64,000 nt of DNA from Solirubrobacter pauli (GCF_003633755.1 NZ_RBIL01000002.1:2108001-2172000); one strand, 5' to 3'; numbered from the stretch's first letter, positions 16,759 through 26,411 are shown. Numbers and translations: made by a program. The notes: a model not told the origin generated them from the letters alone.

Positions 16759-18455
16759 TTGCCACCGTGCAAGCGATAGATCGTGATCTCGGGCCCCGGG
16801 CGGTCGTAGGCGAGCGGGTAGTAGTTGAACGAGTAGTCGAACGAGAACGGCACCTTCCCGCGGTCCCCGTACGGGCTGACGTGGAACACCTCGGTCGCGA
16901 TCTTGGGGTCACGCAACGCCTTGTAGTAGTCGAGCGCCCACGGCGCCTCCTCCGGGTCCGCGAACGCGCGGCCCGACTGGGTGGAGCCGCTCACCAGCCA
17001 GCAGAACTCGCCGTCCACGTACGACCGGATGATCTCGGGCCGCAGCGTCCGCTCGTAGTCCTCGAGCTTGACCACCGGGCACTCGCCGCCGCCCTCGCGC
17101 AGCTTGCCGTCGAAGAAGCACGAGCGCGACGTCGCGAACTTGTTCCAGCGGTTGCCGGAGCCCGTGCCGAACGGCGGCTCGCCGAACAGCGGCCGGCCGG
17201 CGTCCTGCGCCCACTGGTCGGGCGCGATCGGCTCCATCACGATCTTGGTGCCGATCTCGATGTGCTGCTGCATCCACTGGCGCGCGACCATCCGCGTGTC
17301 CTCGCGGGCGAGCACGACGTCGTTGTGGACGCTGAAGACCAGCGGCTGGAGCAGCGCGAGCGCGGCCAGCGCGGGGATCAGCACGCGCGGCTTGAAGCGC
17401 GTCGCGACGGTCACGATCGCGTAGGCCGCGAGCATCGCCAGGATCGGGTACATCGGCAGCATCCAGCGCGCGAAGAAGCGCGAGTTGTTGCCGAAGTACA
17501 GGAACAGCAGGATCGGCGCGGGCGCGAGCACGAGCGCGAGCCGGCGGTGCCGCGCGATCAACGCGCCCATCCCGCCCAGCGCGAGCAGCGTCGGCACCCA
17601 GCCGAAGCCCCACGTGAACGTCTTCAGGTAGTAGACGAAGCCGCTCGAGTTCGCGAGGCCGAGCTTGCCGCCGCCCTCCGAGCCGGCCGCGGTGCTCGTC
17701 TGCTTGCGCAGGTCCTCGACGAACTGGTGGCGGTCCAGCAGCGCGTACGGGTTCGCGATCAGGAACGCGAGCAGCATCGGCGCGAACGCGAACGCGAGCC
17801 CCTTCAGCCGGTTGTGGACGACCGGCGTCGCGAACGCCGCCGCGACGATCGTCACCACGACGATCCCCGCCTGGTACTTGGTCGCGATCGCCAGGCCGAG
17901 GCCGGCGCCGGCGAGCACGTACTCCCGCGTGCGACCGGTCCGGTAGATGCCGGCCACGCCGATCAGCGCCAGCGCGAGCGGCGCCATCGTCGGCGCGTCG
18001 TTGAGCGCGAAGTGGCTGTAGTGGACCGGCAGGAACGCAACCGCCAGCAAGGCGCCCGCGATCAAGCCGATCCGCTTGTCCTCGAACAGCCGCGCGGCGG
18101 CGATCGCGGTCAGCGGCACGGCGACCGCGCCCAGGAACGCGGACGCGGCGCGCGCGAGCGCGAAGGCGTCCGTCGGGTCGGCCGCGAACGCGCCGCCGAC
18201 CTCCGCCGGGTCCGTCCCCCACTTGAGCGCGAACAGCACGTGCAGGACGTACGTGAACGCGGGCGGGTTGATGAAGTAGTCCGGGTTCCAGCCGTGCCCG
18301 AACATGCCGATCGCCCGCGGCACGAAGTGGGCGTTCTCGTCGGCGTTGTAGACGTACGGCAGCCCGGTCTTGTGGCCGACGAGCCGCAGGATCAGCGCAA
18401 CGACGAAGAGGCCGGCCAGGGCGCCCGGCCAGGCGTACCTCCTAACAGCGGACAT
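16749..18455 (-). CDS. GT-C type membrane glycosyltransferase (PMT/ArnT-like)
   Basis: The 568-residue protein has about 10-12 hydrophobic segments and a C-terminal soluble exported domain. The first loop has the acidic pair in YNADENAHFVPRA, typical of PMT_2/GT39-like enzymes that transfer a sugar from a polyprenyl-phosphate donor. The loop HYSHFALNDAPTMAPLALAL is also typical. Donor and acceptor are unknown. It overlaps the upstream membrane protein by 14 bp. Rare AGG-AGG codons stand just after the ATG. With the GT2 gene at 20070 as likely donor synthase, a cell-surface glycan role is inferred. Confidence 0.8.
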   Translation of the reverse strand: MSAVRRYAWPGALAGLFVVALILRLVGHKTGLPYVYNADENAHFVPRAIGMFGHGWNPDYFINPPAFTYVLHVLFALKWGTDPAEVGGAFAADPTDAFALARAASAFLGAVAVPLTAIAAARLFEDKRIGLIAGALLAVAFLPVHYSHFALNDAPTMAPLALALIGVAGIYRTGRTREYVLAGAGLGLAIATKYQAGIVVVTIVAAAFATPVVHNRLKGLAFAFAPMLLAFLIANPYALLDRHQFVEDLRKQTSTAAGSEGGGKLGLANSSGFVYYLKTFTWGFGWVPTLLALGGMGALIARHRRLALVLAPAPILLFLYFGNNSRFFARWMLPMYPILAMLAAYAIVTVATRFKPRVLIPALAALALLQPLVFSVHNDVVLAREDTRMVARQWMQQHIEIGTKIVMEPIAPDQWAQDAGRPLFGEPPFGTGSGNRWNKFATSRSCFFDGKLREGGGECPVVKLEDYERTLRPEIIRSYVDGEFCWLVSGSTQSGRAFADPEEAPWALDYYKALRDPKIATEVFHVSPYGDRGKVPFSFDYSFNYYPLAYDRPGPEITIYRLHGGKCA

Positions 18456-20022
18456 ACGCGGCGTAGAAGCGCGACGTCTTCACGCGCTGGAAGCCGGGCG
18501 GAGGCACCTGGATGAGCGGGTTGTCGGCGCTGTCGGACCAGGCGTGCTTGAAGATCGCGAAGCGCGAGGTGACGACGATCGCCACGCCGCCCTCGTGGCT
18601 CGCGCGGGCGGCCGCGAGGTCCTCGGGCTCGGGCGGCTTGATCTTCTCGCCCTTGCGGTTGATCTTGCCCGCGTCGGCGTCGCGTTGCTGGCGCTCGATC
18701 CGGTCGATCCACTCGCGCGCGAGCACGCGACCGTCGCTCAGGCCGGCGATCCAACGAGCGTCCGGGACGATCTTGTGATTAGGGCCTGTTAGGGGCCCGC
18801 ACGCGAACCCGGCCTTGACCTTCGGGTCGCTCAGGACGGTCGTCAGGTCGTCGTGCGCCTGGCCGCGGAAGCGCAGCTCGTTGTCGAAGCGGGCGAGGTT
18901 GAGCCGCGTCGCGGTGAAGGCGACGCCGAAGACGACGATCGCGATCGCGCCGACCATCCAGACGGTGCGCACCCAGCCGGGCAGCAGCATCGTCCAGCCG
19001 CCGATCGCCACCGCCGCGAGCACCATCAGCGCCAGGGCGGGCACCGCCAGGTAGCGCTCGATCACGGACGCACCGGCCACGCCGATGGCGATGAACGTGA
19101 CCAGCCCGGACGCCAGGACGACCACCGGCATGACCATCCGCCGGGGCGAGATCACAACTCCTAACACCAGCCCGACGCCCGCGGCGACGAACACCGGCAG
19201 CTTCACGAGGTTCTGGAAGAACGTCGGGATCGCCGCCGGCAGCTCGCTCAGGGGCCGCTGACGCCCGAGGTCCTCGGCCGACGCGGATGTGTAGTGCAAG
19301 GAGAACAGCGGGTCGCCGGTGACCAGGTAGTCGACGGCGAACCAGACCAGCGGGCCGGACGCCGCGAGCGCCGTGTAGATCAGCCGGTCACGCCAGCTCG
19401 CCTTCCACACGACCCAGCACCAGTACATCGCCGCCAGGAACCACGCCTCCGGGCGCAACATGCCCGCCAGCGACAGCAGGATCAGCACCGAGATCCCTCG
19501 CCGCGGGCGCTGCCACTCGAGGATCGCCGCCCACACGACGAGCGCCATGTAGGGGATGTCGAGATAGCCGCGGGCGGCGAGGAACGGGTAGTCGAAGCGG
19601 GTCAGCAGCAGCAGGGCCGCGACCGCGCCGACGAGCGGCGTGGCGGCGATCTTGCCCAGCCGGTAGATGCCCGCGACGAGCACCAGGAACGAGCCCAGGA
19701 TCACCGCGACCCAGAGCCGGTCGGCCCAGCCGCCGAAGAACTGCAGGACGAAGCCGGCGGCGATCGTCAGCGGGTGCTCGGTCGGGTAGCGGAAGCCGTC
19801 GAAGACGAGCCCGTCGCCGTGCCAGAGGTCCCGCCCCCAGAGCAACGAGTAGTACGAGTCGTAGACCGGGTAGGTCGGGAACACGAAGAACCCGACGAGG
19901 GTCGCGACGCACAGCAGTGCGAAAGCGATCTTGGCGACGCGGTCGCCACGTTCCCAGACACTGGTCTCGGGCCGTGCGGAATCGGTGCCCGGCTCCTGCC
20001 GGGTGAGCGTGGTGCCCTCCAT
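18442..20022 (-). CDS. GT-C-like multi-pass membrane protein
   Basis: The protein (about 526 residues) has about 10 membrane segments after a short cytoplasmic N-terminus. The first large loop contains YPVYDSYYSLLWGRDLWHGDG, and the next FRYPTEHPLTIAAGF, the acidic and aromatic pattern of ArnT/PMT-like transferases. The C-terminal domain is soluble. I chose the ATG at 20022; a GTG three codons upstream is also possible. It is divergent from the GT2 gene by about 47 bp and overlaps the next GT-C gene, so the two are probably translated together. Confidence 0.75.
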   Translation of the reverse strand: MEGTTLTRQEPGTDSARPETSVWERGDRVAKIAFALLCVATLVGFFVFPTYPVYDSYYSLLWGRDLWHGDGLVFDGFRYPTEHPLTIAAGFVLQFFGGWADRLWVAVILGSFLVLVAGIYRLGKIAATPLVGAVAALLLLTRFDYPFLAARGYLDIPYMALVVWAAILEWQRPRRGISVLILLSLAGMLRPEAWFLAAMYWCWVVWKASWRDRLIYTALAASGPLVWFAVDYLVTGDPLFSLHYTSASAEDLGRQRPLSELPAAIPTFFQNLVKLPVFVAAGVGLVLGVVISPRRMVMPVVVLASGLVTFIAIGVAGASVIERYLAVPALALMVLAAVAIGGWTMLLPGWVRTVWMVGAIAIVVFGVAFTATRLNLARFDNELRFRGQAHDDLTTVLSDPKVKAGFACGPLTGPNHKIVPDARWIAGLSDGRVLAREWIDRIERQQRDADAGKINRKGEKIKPPEPEDLAAARASHEGGVAIVVTSRFAIFKHAWSDSADNPLIQVPPPGFQRVKTSRFYAAYVRC

Positions 20023-20069
20023 GCGAGCCACTCAGTCTGACGCGCGCGGTACCGTCTTCGTTCGAACCG

Positions 20070-21119
20070 ATGAAGCTGATCATCCAGATCCCTTGCCTCA
20101 ACGAAGAGGAGACGCTGCCCGGAACCCTCGCTGATCTGCCGCGTGCGGTGGACGGGTTCGACAGCGTCGAATGGCTCGTCATCGACGACGGGTCGACCGA
20201 CCGCACCGTGGAGGTCGCACGTGCGAACGGCGTCGACCACATCGTCAAGCTGACGAACAACAAGGGCCTCGCGAACGGCTTCCAGGCGGGCCTGGACGCC
20301 TGCCTGAAGCTCGGCGCGGACGTCGTCGTCAACACGGACGCCGACAACCAGTACGACGCCTCGTTCATCCCCGCGCTCGTCAAGCCGATCGTGGACGGCA
20401 ACGCCGACATGGTCGTCGGCGACCGCCAGGTGATGACGATCGAGCACTTCTCGCCGCTGAAGAAGTCGCTGCAGCGGCTCGGCTCGTGGGTCGTGCGCCA
20501 AGCGTCGGAGACGACGGTGCCCGACACCACGTCGGGCTTCCGCGCCTACAACCGCGAGGCCGCGCTCCAGCTGCAGGTCGTCTCCAAGTACACGTACACG
20601 CTGGAGACGATCATCCAGGCGGGCAAGATGACCGTCGCGGTCGACCACGTCCCGATCGGCACGAACGAGAAGACGCGCGAGTCGCGCCTGTTCAAGTCGA
20701 TGTGGCAGTACGTGCGCCGCAACACGGTGTCGATCTTCCGGATCTACTCGATGTACGAGCCGCTGAAGGTCTTCATGACGCTCGCCGCGGTCCTCGGCCT
20801 CGTCGCCGCCGCGGTATGGACGCGCTTCCTCGTGTCCTACATCCAGGGCGAAGGCGCCGGCCACGTCCAGTCGCTGATCCTGGGCGCCGTGCTCTTCAAC
20901 GCCGCGGTCGTGCTGGCCGCGCTGGGCATCATCGGCGACCTCCTGAGCGGCCAGCGGATCATGCTGCAGCGCACCTTCGAGCGCGTCCGGCGCCTCGAGC
21001 TGCAGGCCAACGTGCCGCCGTCGCACTACGAGCCGGGCGGCACCGGGCCGACGGGCCAGCCGCCGACGACCGGCGCGAACGCAGGCAAGACCGAAGAGCG
21101 AGAGGCCATCAAGCTGTGA
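20070..21119 (+). CDS. Family 2 glycosyltransferase with C-terminal membrane helices (DPM/GtrB-like)
   Basis: The 349-residue protein has a GT-A domain beginning IIQIPCLNEEETLPGTL, a DDGSTDRT nucleotide loop and VVVNTDADNQYD with the DXD metal site. Two membrane helices lie at about 235-300 (MTLAAVLGLVAAAVW, LILGAVLFNAAVVLAALGII), as in polyprenyl-phosphate sugar synthases of the DPM1/GtrB type. It probably loads a sugar on a lipid carrier for the GT-C enzymes opposite. It overlaps the next gene by 4 bp (GTGA). Confidence 0.85.
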   Translation: MKLIIQIPCLNEEETLPGTLADLPRAVDGFDSVEWLVIDDGSTDRTVEVARANGVDHIVKLTNNKGLANGFQAGLDACLKLGADVVVNTDADNQYDASFIPALVKPIVDGNADMVVGDRQVMTIEHFSPLKKSLQRLGSWVVRQASETTVPDTTSGFRAYNREAALQLQVVSKYTYTLETIIQAGKMTVAVDHVPIGTNEKTRESRLFKSMWQYVRRNTVSIFRIYSMYEPLKVFMTLAAVLGLVAAAVWTRFLVSYIQGEGAGHVQSLILGAVLFNAAVVLAALGIIGDLLSGQRIMLQRTFERVRRLELQANVPPSHYEPGGTGPTGQPPTTGANAGKTEEREAIKL

Positions 21120-21742
21120 GCACCGTCACACGTGACGCCGAGGGCACTGTCACCGGCAACACCTACGACAAGTACGGGTCCACGAACCCGGTCGTCAAGA
21201 AGCTCATGGCCGGCTTCGAGCGCACGCTGGACGAGCTGTGGGCGAAGGCCTCGCCGCGCAGCGTGCTGGACGTCGGCTGCGGCGAGGGCGTGCTGACGCA
21301 CAAGTGGGCGCAGCGTCTGCGCGACGGCCGCATCGTCGGCATCGACCTCGAGGACCCCACGATCCAGGCGGAGTGGGCCAAGCGCCAGGCGCCGAACCTC
21401 GAGTACAAGATCATGAAGGCCGAGACGTTCCCGTTCGCGGACGGCGAGTTCGAGCTCGCGTCGGCGATCGAGGTGCTCGAGCACGTGCCGGACCCCGCGC
21501 ACACGATCGCCGAGATGGCCCGCGTCGCCAAGGGCGGCCACCTGCTCGTGTCGGTCCCGCGCGAGCCGATCTGGCGCGGCGTGAACATGGCCCGTGGCGC
21601 TTACATCAAGGACCTCGGCAACACGCCCGGGCACCTGAACCACTGGTCGCGCAAGGCGTTCGTCGAGCAGCTCTCGGCGGTCGGCACGGTCACGGAGACG
21701 CGTTCGCCGTTCCCGTGGACGATGCTGCTCGTCCGCGTGTGA
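21116..21742 (+). CDS. Class I SAM-dependent methyltransferase
   Basis: The 208-residue protein has the Methyltransf_11 pattern: motif I SVLDVGCGEGVLTH, acidic loop GIDLED, FPFADGEFELASAIEVLEHVPDP and a post-motif VAKGGHLLVSVPREP. It should methylate a small molecule or a lipid- or sugar-linked intermediate. The GTG start overlaps the GT2 stop and its own stop overlaps the flippase start (GTGTGA). This tight coupling ties it to glycan or lipid-carrier metabolism, though the acceptor is unknown. Confidence 0.84.
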   Translation: MSTVTRDAEGTVTGNTYDKYGSTNPVVKKLMAGFERTLDELWAKASPRSVLDVGCGEGVLTHKWAQRLRDGRIVGIDLEDPTIQAEWAKRQAPNLEYKIMKAETFPFADGEFELASAIEVLEHVPDPAHTIAEMARVAKGGHLLVSVPREPIWRGVNMARGAYIKDLGNTPGHLNHWSRKAFVEQLSAVGTVTETRSPFPWTMLLVRV

Positions 21743-23031
21743 GCACGGCGTCCAAGGAGCGCTCCGGCTACGGCGCCGGAGCCAAGCTCCTCGCGATCGG
21801 GATCGCGAGCACCGGCCTCGTCACCTTCGCGTACTTCAGCGTCGCCTCGTACGCGCTGAACGATGTCGACTACAAGGCGATCTCGCTGCTGTGGTCGGTG
21901 CTGTTCGTGATCGTCTCGGTCATCTACCGGCCGATCGAGCAGCTGCTGTCGCGCACGATCGCCGACCGCCGCGCCCGCGGGTTCGAGACCGGGCACCCGC
22001 TGCGCACGCCGATGACGATCCAGGCGGCGTTCGCGCTCACGTTCCTGGTCGTGGCGCTGATCTTCAAGGACCCGATCGAGAACGACCTGTTCGACGGATC
22101 CAGCGCCCTGTACTGGGTGCTGGTGATCGCGGTGCTGGCCTACGCGGCGAGCTACTTCGCGCGGGGCTGGCTGGCCGGGCACCAGTGGTTCGCGTTCTAC
22201 GGCGGGCTCGTCTTCATCGAGGCCAACGCGCGGCTGCTGTTCGCGGTCGCCGTGGTGATCGGGATCGCCGAAGGCCAGTCCGTGGTGGCGATGGGCATGG
22301 CCGCCGCGCCGTTCGTCTCGCTCGTGGTGGTCCCGCTGGCGTTCTCCCGGCGTCCGAAGGCGACGGCGTCCAAGACGGAGACCGACGAGGAGGCACTCGG
22401 CCTCGCCCGGGGCGGTCGCTTCGCGATCGCCGTGCTGGTGATCATGGCCTCCGAGCAGACGCTGCTCAACGCGGGCGTGATCACGGCCGACCTGACCGCG
22501 ACGGACGCCGCCGTCGCGGGCTACGTCTTCAACGCGCTGATGATCACGCGCGCGCCGCTGCAGCTCTTCCAGGCGATCCAGGGCGCGTTGCTCCCCCACC
22601 TCGCCGGGCTCGAGGCGAAGGCGGGCCGCGCCGAGTTCGAGAAGGCGATCCGCCAGACGATCCTCGCCATCGCCGGGTTCGCGCTGGCCGTCGCGCTCGG
22701 CCTGCTGATCGTCGGCCCGTTCGCTATGGACCTGCTGTTCGAGGACGACAAGCACTTCGCGCGGCTCGGGCTCGTCGCGGTCGCCATCGGCATGGGCTTC
22801 CACCTCGCCGCCGGCACGCTCAACCAGGCCGCGCTCGCCCGCGACCACGCCGGCACGGCCGCCGCCGCCTGGCTCATCAGCGCCGCGGCCTTCGTGATCT
22901 GGATGCTCCTCGACGTGATCGACGACGAGCTCACGCGCGCCGAGGTCGGGTACCTCGGCGCGGCGAGCTTGCTCTGTGCCCTCCTCGGCGTCGTCTACCG
23001 ACGACCGAGTGCGTCACCCCCGGCGGCCTGA
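21739..23031 (+). CDS. Polysaccharide flippase-like membrane protein (MOP superfamily)
   Basis: The 430-residue protein has about 12 hydrophobic segments. The N-terminal part (YFSVASYALNDVDYKAISLLWS and IYRPIEQLLSRTIADRRARG) resembles Wzx/MATE-type lipid-linked oligosaccharide exporters. Start GTG overlaps the methyltransferase stop by 4 bp. As third gene of the GT2-methyltransferase-flippase run it would move the finished lipid-linked glycan across the membrane. Its last codons lie inside the nested inverted-repeat element 23008-23093. Confidence 0.75.
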   Translation: MSTASKERSGYGAGAKLLAIGIASTGLVTFAYFSVASYALNDVDYKAISLLWSVLFVIVSVIYRPIEQLLSRTIADRRARGFETGHPLRTPMTIQAAFALTFLVVALIFKDPIENDLFDGSSALYWVLVIAVLAYAASYFARGWLAGHQWFAFYGGLVFIEANARLLFAVAVVIGIAEGQSVVAMGMAAAPFVSLVVVPLAFSRRPKATASKTETDEEALGLARGGRFAIAVLVIMASEQTLLNAGVITADLTATDAAVAGYVFNALMITRAPLQLFQAIQGALLPHLAGLEAKAGRAEFEKAIRQTILAIAGFALAVALGLLIVGPFAMDLLFEDDKHFARLGLVAVAIGMGFHLAAGTLNQAALARDHAGTAAAAWLISAAAFVIWMLLDVIDDELTRAEVGYLGAASLLCALLGVVYRRPSASPPAA

Positions 23032-23093
23032 GCCGCCGGGGCGGGCGAGTGATCGCCCGGCCTAAACATTGACCATGCCCGGCGTGACGCACT
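23008..23093. other. Nested multi-stem inverted repeat (cloverleaf-like)
   Basis: A perfect 10-bp outer stem (AGTGCGTCAC at 23008 with GTGACGCACT at 23084) encloses two side-by-side hairpins: CCCCGGCGGC/GCCGCCGGGG (23018-23041, CTGA loop) and CGGGCGA/TCGCCCG (23042-23059, GTGA loop). An A/T-rich single strand, CCTAAACATTGACC, follows. The element spans the flippase stop codon. It could be a compound terminator, a structured RNA or a DNA-level site. Confidence 0.5.
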
Positions 23094-23185
23094 GCCTATG
23101 AGCCCGCTGCGCGCTGGGTTGTGACCGCGCGTGAAGTTTCTTCGCGCCGGAATCGTCTGGCCGAGCGGTGCACGACGGTTCTCCG

Positions 23186-23214
23186 TTGACACGGTGTCGG
23201 CTGGGCGACAGACT
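23186..23214 (+). promoter_or_regulatory. Sigma-70-like promoter for the M14 peptidase gene
   Basis: A consensus -35 TTGACA (23186-23191) is followed after 17 nt by CAGACT (23209-23214), a weak -10. Transcription would start near 23221, leaving a leader of about 30 nt with GGAGGG at 23241. The rest of 23094-23185 shows a small hairpin at 23129-23147 and no gene. Confidence 0.5.
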
Positions 23215-23249
23215 TGCCGCCTCTCAGCACTGTCTCATCGGGAGGGACG

Positions 23250-26200
23250 TTGTTACGTACACGTGCTTTGGCCGCCGCGACCCTGTCGGGGCTCGCGGTC
23301 TCGCTGACCGCCACCGGGTCCGCCGGAGCGGCGTCAGCTCCGCTTGACGTCTATGTCGGCGATCTGTCTCGGGCGCAGATCGCGCAGGTGGTCAAGCTCG
23401 GCGTCGACCGCCACGAGCTGAAGTTCTCCAAAGCCCGGGAGGGCGGCAAGGACAGCGCGCGCGTCGAGGTGATCCTCAGCGGGGCGCAGGCGGACAAGCT
23501 CCGGGCGGAGGGCGTGGAGCTGGAGGCCAAGGAGATCGACGGCAAGACCGTGGCCGAGCGGGCGACGCTCCAGGCGGCCGACGGCATGGAGGTCTTCAAG
23601 TCCTACGACGAGATCAAGGCCGACTTCGAGAAAGCCGCGAAGAAGTACTGGCCGATCGCCAAGCTCGTCAACCTCGGCAAGTCCGGGCGCGGCAAGGACA
23701 TCGTCGGCATCAAGATCTCGCTCGGCGCGCCGCTCACGCGCGACGGCTCCAAGCCGGCGGTGCTCTACATCGGCGCGCAGCACGCGCGCGAGTGGATCAC
23801 GCCGGAGATGAACCGGCGGCTCATGCACTACCTGCTCGAGAACTACACGCGGGACCGCAAGGTGCGCGAGCTGATCAACACGCGCGAGCTGTGGATCGTG
23901 CCGGTCGCCAACCCGGACGGCTACGACTACACGTTCCAGCCCGGCCAGCGCCTGTGGCGCAAGAACCTGCGCGACAACAACGGCAACGGCACGACCGAGC
24001 CGGGCGACGGCGTGGACCTCAACCGCAACTTCGCCTACAAGTGGGGCTACGACAACGAGGGCTCCTCGCCCGACCCCACGAGCGAGACGTTCCGAGGTCC
24101 CGCGCCGACGTCCGAGCCGGAGAACAAGGCGCTCGAGGGGCTCGTCCGGCGGATCACGCCCGAGTTCTTCGTCAACTACCACTCGGCCGCGCAGCTGCTG
24201 CTGTACGGCACGGGCTGGCAGGTCGCGACGCCGTCCCCGGACGACATCATCGGCGAGACGCTGGCCGGCGACGATGCGCATCCGGCCGTCCCGGGCTACG
24301 ACCCGGACCTGTCCGCCGAGCTCTACACGACCAACGGCGACACCGACACGCACATGCAGGAGAACTACGGCGCGTTCGGCTTCACGCCCGAGATGGGCAC
24401 GTGCGCGTCCGCGGCGAACGAGAACCCGGATGACGAGTGGGTCGCCGAGGACTGTGGCTCGGACTTCGAGTTCCCGGATGACGAGGCGCTCGTCGAGGCC
24501 GAGTTCCGGCGCAACATCCCGTTCGCGCTGTCGGTCGCGGAGTCGGCCGATGATCCGGCCGACCCCGAGTCCGTCGTCGGCCGTGAGGCGCCCGACTTCG
24601 TCCCGGACACCTTCGACGTCTCCTACGGCGACCCGCAGACCGTCGCCGTCGTGGCCAAGCGCGAGCTGAAGAAGCTGCGGCTCAACTACCGCATCAACAA
24701 CGGCAAGACCAAGACCGTCAACGTCTCCGAGTGGCGCGGCGGTGAGCGCTACGGCGACGAGATGAAGCGCTACTACGCGGAGTTCCGCGGCGAGGTCAAG
24801 GGCGCGCGCGCCGGCGACCGCGTCAAGGTCTGGTTCTCCGGCGAGAAGAAGAGCAAGCGCTGGTACAAGGACGACGAGGTCGAGAGCACCCCGTTCACCT
24901 ACACCGTCAAGTCGGACACGGGCGCCAAGGTGCTCGTGCTCGCCAACGAGGACTACACGGGCTACAACCCCGAGGAAGCGCCCTACAACGGCCAGCCGCG
25001 CTACCTGGCCGCCCACGTGAACGCGGCCCGCGCCGCCGGCTACAGCGTGGACGTGTGGGACGTCGACAAGCAGGGCGTGCCGCACGACCTCGCGGTGCTC
25101 AGCCACTACAAGGGCGTCCTCTGGTACGTCGGCGACAACCAGTACACCCAGGACGAGGAGGACTTCCTCATCGACACCGGCCCCGTCTGGTACGGGGAGC
25201 TGCCCTACATCGGGGTCGCCGAGCGCCAGCAGTACCTGACGCTCGCGGTGCGTGACTACCTCAACGCGGGCGGCAAGCTCCTGCACGCGGGTGAGTGGGC
25301 GCAGGACTACGGCATCTTCGAGGGCATCGCCGAAGGCCTGTACTACGGCCTCAACGGCGCGCCGGACGAGGAGTGCGTGATCACGACCGGCCTGTACGGC
25401 GTGTTCGACGACTGCCTGATCCTCGCCAACGACTTCCGCCAGTACTGGCTGGGCGCGTACTCGCGGATCAGCCTGCCCGGGCCGAACCTGTTCCGGGGGA
25501 TCGCGAGCCCGATCGCCGGGTTCGAGGCGCCGCTGAGCGGCACGCCGACCAACCCGATCGACTCGGCCGGCGTGTTCCAGCCGACCAGCGACGTGCTGCC
25601 GGTGTCGCAGTTCCCGCAGTTCGCCAGCCAGGGTGCCGCGGAGTACGACTTCACCGGCGACCCGACCACCCCGCCCGAGGGTTCGAACTACGCGGCGGCC
25701 GTGCACCAGGACAACTCCTACATGCGGCTGACGAAGACGTTCGACCTGCGCACCGTGACGGCCGCCGACGCGCCGAAGCTCACCGCGCAGCTGTCCTACC
25801 TGACCGAGGACGGGTTCGACCACGTCATCGTCGAGGCGCGGACGGCCGGCGGCGACGACTGGACGACGCTGCCCGACCTCAACGGCGGCACGACCAACGA
25901 CCCGTCCCAGCAGTGCGAGCAGGGCTACCTGCTCGACCTGCACCCGTTCCTCGAGCACTACCTCACGCTCGGCGCGACCGCGTGCACGAACACGGGCACG
26001 ACCGGCCAGTGGAACGCGTTCACCGGCTCGAGCGGTGGTTGGCAGGACGTGGCCTTCGACCTGGCCGCGTACGCGGGCAAGCAGGTCGAGATCACGTTCT
26101 CCTACGTCGGCGACCCGTCCACGGGCCTCGTCGGCGCGTTCCTGGACGACACGGCGCTCGTCGTCGGCGCCCAGCGGACCCAGCTGGACGGCTTCGAGGG

Positions 26201-26411
26201 CGCCACGAGCACCTGGACCGTGCAGCCGCAGCCCGAGGGCTCGCCGGAGAACCCGGGCAACTGGGAGATCGGCCCGCAGACCGTGCAGTTCTACGCGGGC
26301 ACCTCGACCCAGGACACGCTGCTCCTCGGCTTCGGCCTGGAGCAGATGACCAACGCGGCTGACCGCGCGGCGTTGATCCGCCGCGCGTTCAGCGGATTGG
26401 GCGTGCGCTAG
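23250..26411 (+). CDS. Secreted multidomain zinc carboxypeptidase (M14 family)
   Basis: The product (about 1053 residues) begins with a signal peptide, LRTRALAAATLSGLAVSLTA, ending near SAGAASA. The M14 domain has the zinc pair in GAQHAREWITPEM, substrate residues in DLNRNFAYKWG, the third zinc ligand in NYHSAAQLLLYG and the catalytic Glu in FGFTPEMGT. After it come a beta-rich region, a Rossmann-like segment (KVLVLANEDYTGYNP, GVLWYVGDNQYTQDEEDF) and a C-terminal immune-inhibitor-A/MAM-like beta domain. It should trim C-terminal residues of extracellular proteins. I chose the TTG at 23250 because GGAGGG lies just upstream; the frame to 23214 has no ribosome site. Confidence 0.87.
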   Translation: MLRTRALAAATLSGLAVSLTATGSAGAASAPLDVYVGDLSRAQIAQVVKLGVDRHELKFSKAREGGKDSARVEVILSGAQADKLRAEGVELEAKEIDGKTVAERATLQAADGMEVFKSYDEIKADFEKAAKKYWPIAKLVNLGKSGRGKDIVGIKISLGAPLTRDGSKPAVLYIGAQHAREWITPEMNRRLMHYLLENYTRDRKVRELINTRELWIVPVANPDGYDYTFQPGQRLWRKNLRDNNGNGTTEPGDGVDLNRNFAYKWGYDNEGSSPDPTSETFRGPAPTSEPENKALEGLVRRITPEFFVNYHSAAQLLLYGTGWQVATPSPDDIIGETLAGDDAHPAVPGYDPDLSAELYTTNGDTDTHMQENYGAFGFTPEMGTCASAANENPDDEWVAEDCGSDFEFPDDEALVEAEFRRNIPFALSVAESADDPADPESVVGREAPDFVPDTFDVSYGDPQTVAVVAKRELKKLRLNYRINNGKTKTVNVSEWRGGERYGDEMKRYYAEFRGEVKGARAGDRVKVWFSGEKKSKRWYKDDEVESTPFTYTVKSDTGAKVLVLANEDYTGYNPEEAPYNGQPRYLAAHVNAARAAGYSVDVWDVDKQGVPHDLAVLSHYKGVLWYVGDNQYTQDEEDFLIDTGPVWYGELPYIGVAERQQYLTLAVRDYLNAGGKLLHAGEWAQDYGIFEGIAEGLYYGLNGAPDEECVITTGLYGVFDDCLILANDFRQYWLGAYSRISLPGPNLFRGIASPIAGFEAPLSGTPTNPIDSAGVFQPTSDVLPVSQFPQFASQGAAEYDFTGDPTTPPEGSNYAAAVHQDNSYMRLTKTFDLRTVTAADAPKLTAQLSYLTEDGFDHVIVEARTAGGDDWTTLPDLNGGTTNDPSQQCEQGYLLDLHPFLEHYLTLGATACTNTGTTGQWNAFTGSSGGWQDVAFDLAAYAGKQVEITFSYVGDPSTGLVGAFLDDTALVVGAQRTQLDGFEGATSTWTVQPQPEGSPENPGNWEIGPQTVQFYAGTSTQDTLLLGFGLEQMTNAADRAALIRRAFSGLGVR

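Noticed and set aside
18437-19162. Scattered TGTTAGG-like motifs in the GT-C genes
   Set aside because: Only three occurrences in mixed orientation inside coding sequence, with no spacing pattern.
23008-23093. tRNA gene
   Set aside because: The multi-stem layout has no D or T-psi-C arm sequences, the outer stem is 10 bp, and no anticodon loop fits.
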